Shown here: piece after piece, positions 22,746-26,556 of the stretch
Layout of the letters: every line of letters begins with the position of its first letter
How positions within the stretch are numbered: the stretch's first letter is position 1
NCBI GenBank assembly: GCA_900542255.1
Contig: UQMR01000026.1
Location: forward strand, 1-26,556
From: an uncultured Porphyromonadaceae bacterium
Lineage (GTDB): Bacteria; Bacteroidota; Bacteroidia; Bacteroidales; Barnesiellaceae_A
Reading direction: 5' to 3'
Length of the DNA stretch: 26,556 nucleotides
Notes under the pieces: generated by a model
Database searches by the model: none
What the model was told of the DNA's origin: nothing
Seen by the model: only the letters and a program-made list of their open reading frames with translations
Made by a program: the position numbers and the translations under genes

Positions 22746-24977
22746 ATGAGAAGGAATGTTCTGAGAAATATCGCTATGGTTGCCGTAGCGGCGGCTTTGG
22801 GCACAGGATGTAGCCCGCAGGGCGGCGATGCGACAGAGAAGAAGATAGATGCGCTCTTGTCGCAAATGACCCTCGAAGAGAAGATAGGGCAGATGAACCA
22901 GTTGCAAGGTTTGGGCTGCAACAGCGACATGATAGCAGCTATCAAGGCCGGTAATGTGGGTTCGTTGCTCAATGAAATAAATCCCGATACCATCAACGCG
23001 TTGCAACGTGTCGCTGTCGAAGAGTCGCGTTTGGGTATTCCCTTGATTTTTGCCCGCGACGTGGTACACGGTTTCAAGACCATCATGCCTATCCCTCTGG
23101 GCCAGGCTGCTACGTGGAATACCGACCTCGTGGAGGAGTGTGCCCGTGTGGCTGCCTATGAGGCTACGGCAACGGGTATCCGTTGGACGTTTGCCCCGAT
23201 GATAGATGTGTCGCGCGACGGCCGTTGGGGCCGCATCGCCGAGTCGTTTGGCGAAGATACTTATATGAACGGCGCAATGGGTGCGGCATCTGTTTATGGA
23301 TATCAGGGCGATTCGTTGTCGTCGCCCGAGTCGATGGCGGCATGTGTCAAGCATTTTGCCGGATACGGTGCCAGTGAGGGTGGCAAGGACTATAATACGA
23401 CCAATATCCCCGAGCGTTTGCTGCGCGATGTATATCTGCCTCCTTTCTATGAGACGGTAAAGGCAGGCGCCGCTTCGTTTATGTGTTCGTTCAACGATAT
23501 AGATGGCGTCCCTTCGTCGGGCAGTGTGCTTCTTAACCGCCAGATATTGCGCGATGAGTGGCACTACGACGGTTTGCTGGTGAGCGACTGGGGCTCGATA
23601 GAGCAAATGATACCGCACCATTTCTGTGCCGATTTGAAAGAAGCCGCCGAGAAAGCCGCTCTTGCCGGTGTAGATATGGATATGATGGGATATGCCTATA
23701 TCAACCATCTGGAAGAGCTGGTAAAGAGTGGTGCCGTAAGCGAGAGCGTGATAGACGAGTCTGTACGCAATATCCTGCGCATGAAGTTCCGTTTGGGCTT
23801 ATTTGACAATCCCTATGTTGCCGTTCGCGATACCCTGCCTTTCTATGAGGAGGCTTCGCTTGCCGTGGCACGTCGTGCAGCTGCCGAGAGTGCCGTGCTG
23901 TTGAAAAATAACGGCGTGTTACCGTTGAAGACAACGGGTAAGATAGCCGTCGTAGGCCCGTTGTGCGATGCACCGGCCGACCAGGTGGGCACATGGTGCT
24001 TCGATGCCGAGCCCGAGCATTCGGTAACGCCGTTGCAAGCCCTGAAAGAGAAGTATGGCAACCGGGTAATAGGTGTTCCCGGTCTCACATATAGCCGCGA
24101 TAAGAGTCGTGAAGGCATAGCCCGCGCTGTAGCTGCAGCTCGTGGTGCCGATGTGGTACTCTACTTTGCCGGTGAAGAGGCTGTTCTCTCGGGCGAGGCT
24201 CGTTGTCGGGCTGACATATCGTTGCCCGGAGCACAGACCGAGCTGTTGAAGGCCTTGAAAGCCACGGGCAAGCCGGTGGTGATGATAGTGATGGCAGGAC
24301 GTCCGTTGACGATACCCGAGGAGTGTGAGTTGGCCGATGCCGTTATCTATTCGTTCCATGCCGGAACGATGGCAGGTCCCGGTTTGGCCGATGTCATATC
24401 GGGCGATGTAGTGCCTTCGGGTAAGTTGCCTGTGACGTTGCCGCGCATGGTGGGGCAAGTCCCCGTCTATTATGCGCACAAGAATACCGGCCGTCCGGCA
24501 TCGAATATTACGCTTATAGACGATATTGCCGTGGGTACGAAACAGACCTCGCTGGGCTTTACCAGCTACCACCTGGATGCCGGCGACAAGCCTCTCTATC
24601 CGTTTGGTTACGGTTTGTCGTACACGACGTTCGACTATTCGCCCGTGACATTGTCTGCTGCGGAGATGAGTGCCGATGGCTCGCTCGTGGCAAGCTGTAC
24701 GATAAAGAATACCGGGTCGTATGATGCCGAGGAGGCTGTACAACTTTATATAGGTGACAAAGTCTCGTCGGTGGTGCGTCCTGTGAAGGAGTTGAAAGGA
24801 TTTGACAAAGTGCTTGTGAAAGCAGGCGAGTCGGTGACGGTAGAATTTACTGTGACGGCCGATATGCTGGCCTTTACCCATCTCGACGGTACAAAGGGAG
24901 CCGAAGCTGGCGACTTCGACCTTTGGATTGCTGCCGATAGCGACAGCGGCACGCCTGTGACATTTACATTGAAATAA
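22746..24977 (+). CDS. GH3 beta-glucosidase
   Basis: The 743-residue protein cuts glucose from the non-reducing end of beta-gluco-oligosaccharides. The signal region MVAVAAALGTGCS suggests a lipoprotein at Cys22, although the lipobox (GTGC) is atypical. The GH3 N-domain contains IPLIFARDVVHGF, TFAPMIDVSRDGRWGRIAESFGED and VKHFAGYG, with nucleophile D281 in GLLVSDWGS. The C-domain has the acid/base region SGEARCRADISLPG (E484) and PVVMIVMAGRP. A fibronectin III-like domain ends the protein (about 640-740). Size and order match the usual bacterial GH3 of PULs. It lies between GH16 and GH128 in one run of genes and would complete the breakdown of imported laminari-oligosaccharides in the periplasm. 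Confidence 0.96.
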   Translation: MRRNVLRNIAMVAVAAALGTGCSPQGGDATEKKIDALLSQMTLEEKIGQMNQLQGLGCNSDMIAAIKAGNVGSLLNEINPDTINALQRVAVEESRLGIPLIFARDVVHGFKTIMPIPLGQAATWNTDLVEECARVAAYEATATGIRWTFAPMIDVSRDGRWGRIAESFGEDTYMNGAMGAASVYGYQGDSLSSPESMAACVKHFAGYGASEGGKDYNTTNIPERLLRDVYLPPFYETVKAGAASFMCSFNDIDGVPSSGSVLLNRQILRDEWHYDGLLVSDWGSIEQMIPHHFCADLKEAAEKAALAGVDMDMMGYAYINHLEELVKSGAVSESVIDESVRNILRMKFRLGLFDNPYVAVRDTLPFYEEASLAVARRAAAESAVLLKNNGVLPLKTTGKIAVVGPLCDAPADQVGTWCFDAEPEHSVTPLQALKEKYGNRVIGVPGLTYSRDKSREGIARAVAAARGADVVLYFAGEEAVLSGEARCRADISLPGAQTELLKALKATGKPVVMIVMAGRPLTIPEECELADAVIYSFHAGTMAGPGLADVISGDVVPSGKLPVTLPRMVGQVPVYYAHKNTGRPASNITLIDDIAVGTKQTSLGFTSYHLDAGDKPLYPFGYGLSYTTFDYSPVTLSAAEMSADGSLVASCTIKNTGSYDAEEAVQLYIGDKVSSVVRPVKELKGFDKVLVKAGESVTVEFTVTADMLAFTHLDGTKGAEAGDFDLWIAADSDSGTPVTFTLK

Positions 24978-24985
24978 TTTATGTC

Positions 24986-26506
24986 ATGAAAAGCATAAGA
25001 ATCAATAGTATGGTATGGCTGGCTATGGCAAGCGTAATGCTTGCCATGCCTGCAACCATCATGGCAGAGCGCAGCCCCAAACGTGGTGTGTCACAAAATG
25101 GTTTTACCTACGCCGAGGAAATTACGGCGTTGACACCTGGCGTGTGTTGGTATTATAACTGGGACGAGGTACCCTCAGAGATAGATATGCCCGTCGTAGG
25201 CCCCGGTACCGATATGGAGTTTTGTCCCATGGCATGGGGTAGCACCTTCAATGAAGAGGAGTTGCGCACTTATCTGACTGAGCATCCCGGAGTGAAATAT
25301 CTGTTAGGTTTCAATGAACCGAACTTCAAGAACCAGGCCAATATGACTCCGGCACAAGCCGTCGAGGTATGGCCTCGTCTGGAAGCTATTGCCGAGGAAT
25401 TTGGGTTGGGTCTTGTAGGACCGGCGGTGAATTATTCGCCCGATGCCCCCTATACCGACCCCACTACGTGGTATGACGAGTTTTTCGAGTTGTATCCCGA
25501 AGCACGTGTCGATTATATCGCATTACACTGCTACATGGTAGCTGCCGACGGTATGATGAATTATATCAATTCCGTAGCCGAACGTTATGGCCGGAAGATT
25601 TGGCTTACCGAGTTTTGTGCTTGGGACGGGCTGACGACCGATGCCGAGAGCGCACGTAAGATACAGCGCGACGAGATGGTGCGGAAAGTAGAAGCTCTCG
25701 AACTGAGCGAGCATGTCTTCCGTTACTCGTGGTTCAAGGCTAAGGGCGCCGATAACTATCCCTATTATGCGTTACTGAAATACAAGAATGAGTCGCAAGG
25801 TATTGCCGCCGGAACGCTGTCAGATTTGGGTACGGTCTACCTCTACATGTCGGTGTTCGACACAACGCGCTATTATGCTCCCGATGTAGAGTTTGCTGCA
25901 AGCGACTATGTGAAGTCCAACTTGATTTCGGTCAACGTATCGGACGATGCCGCTTCGTCTTTCCCTTTGAAGGTAGAGGGATTCAGTAACATGCGCACCA
26001 TAGATTATCTGATAGAGGTACCCGAGGCAGGTCCTTATCGCATAGAGTTGCGTGTCTCTACGGCAGGTTTGCCGGTGACAGCTCTCGTCGATGGCGAAGA
26101 GGTCGGTAAAGCCGAGTGGAGTTCAACGGGCGAGCGTGGTGTATGGAATATACGTTACATAGATGCTACGTTGCCCGCAGGTAAGCATCGCTTGCAGCTC
26201 AAGGGTACCAAGCTGGCGCAGTATTGCGATATGAGCACGATAAAATTTTACAGTATTGCCGGTGTAGATGCTCCATCAATAGGCAAACAGACATTACAGT
26301 ATAGTCGTCGCGGCGACATGATATATTTGACCAGCAGCACCGAGTTGTCACGTTGCGAGGTATATGACCTGGGCGGAAAACTTGTGCGTTCTGTTACTTG
26401 TGGCGAAGGTAATGCCATAGATATGCGTGCCTTGCCGGGAGGTTTCTATATCGTGCGTGCATTTGATGTCACCGGTACGCCATACAGTTGCAAAATATGT
26501 CTGTGA
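24986..26506 (+). CDS. GH128 endo-beta-1,3-glucanase with carbohydrate-binding-like domain and T9SS-type tail
   Basis: The 506-residue protein has a signal peptide (about 1-27, ending TIMA). Residues about 30-290 match the GH128 / Glyco_hydro_cc domain: VCWYYNWD, FCPMAWG, LLGFNEPNFKNQANMTPAQA with acid/base E111, YIALHCYM, and IWLTEFCAWDG with nucleophile E209. Residues about 300-425 look like a CBM6/35-type beta-sandwich (DYLIEVPEAGPYRIELRVST; IDATLPAGKHRLQLKGT). The tail 435-506 (CEVYDLGGKLVRSV; LPGGFYIVRAFD) is T9SS-like. GH128 enzymes split beta-1,3-glucan internally, complementing the two GH16 enzymes. It starts 8 nt after the GH3 stop. The last 50 nt of the window show no clear gene end structure. 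Confidence 0.92.
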   Translation: MKSIRINSMVWLAMASVMLAMPATIMAERSPKRGVSQNGFTYAEEITALTPGVCWYYNWDEVPSEIDMPVVGPGTDMEFCPMAWGSTFNEEELRTYLTEHPGVKYLLGFNEPNFKNQANMTPAQAVEVWPRLEAIAEEFGLGLVGPAVNYSPDAPYTDPTTWYDEFFELYPEARVDYIALHCYMVAADGMMNYINSVAERYGRKIWLTEFCAWDGLTTDAESARKIQRDEMVRKVEALELSEHVFRYSWFKAKGADNYPYYALLKYKNESQGIAAGTLSDLGTVYLYMSVFDTTRYYAPDVEFAASDYVKSNLISVNVSDDAASSFPLKVEGFSNMRTIDYLIEVPEAGPYRIELRVSTAGLPVTALVDGEEVGKAEWSSTGERGVWNIRYIDATLPAGKHRLQLKGTKLAQYCDMSTIKFYSIAGVDAPSIGKQTLQYSRRGDMIYLTSSTELSRCEVYDLGGKLVRSVTCGEGNAIDMRALPGGFYIVRAFDVTGTPYSCKICL

Positions 26507-26556
26507 CGTTAAGTGATAGATAAGATAGAATAGCAAACAAAGAATGGTAATGACAA

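Noticed and set aside
26544..26556. ATG near the window end as a possible next operon gene
   Set aside because: Only about four codons are visible, so neither frame nor identity can be supported.

Overview
The window is a piece of a Bacteroidales (Bacteroidota) chromosome. The evidence is a SusC/SusD pair, several promoters of the Bacteroidota form (TTG/TTTG, about 19-21 nt, then TAnnTTTG), poor use of Shine-Dalgarno sites, and C-terminal tails on secreted proteins that look like type IX secretion (T9SS) sorting domains. T9SS-type tails on glycanases fit genera such as Barnesiella, Coprobacter or Parabacteroides better than Bacteroides proper; this placement is inference.

Layout. (1) 1-879, minus strand, cut by the window edge: a YczE/YitT-like membrane domain fused to a cytidylate-kinase-like domain. 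(2) 1008-2070: three overlapping genes that read as a stand-alone phage-type lysis cassette, with a two-helix holin candidate, an M15 peptidase with intact zinc ligands, and a protein with u-spanin topology (lipobox at the N-terminus, membrane helix at the C-terminus). (3) 2364-8243: a six-gene operon of exported proteins, two of them LPP20-like and one a probable DUF6175 protein. I know of no described function; it is the best candidate here for an undescribed envelope system. (4) 8244-8747: a 504-nt region with a strong hairpin, a possible 29-codon minus-strand gene with a good promoter, and a perfect 14-bp LacI-type palindrome. (5) 8748-11309: a membrane-anchored TPR protein, ribH (riboflavin synthesis), tRNA-Tyr and a nitroreductase.

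(6) 11497-26506: a polysaccharide utilization locus for beta-1,3-glucan. A divergent membrane-spanning one-component regulator (beta-propeller, Y_Y_Y, transmembrane helix, coiled coil, LuxR-type HTH) faces an operon encoding SusC, SusD, a glycan-binding-like protein, two GH16 endo-glucanases, a GH3 beta-glucosidase and a GH128 endo-beta-1,3-glucanase. In the model, GH16 and GH128 enzymes cut the glucan outside or at the surface, SusCD imports oligosaccharides, GH3 releases glucose, and the regulator senses a breakdown product in the periplasm. Three of these proteins carry T9SS-like tails and the other enzymes do not, so the pathway seems to use two export routes.

Several start codons were moved inward from the longest possible ORF because that ORF began at TTG or upstream of a likely promoter. 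All family names come from reading motifs by eye; no search was run.
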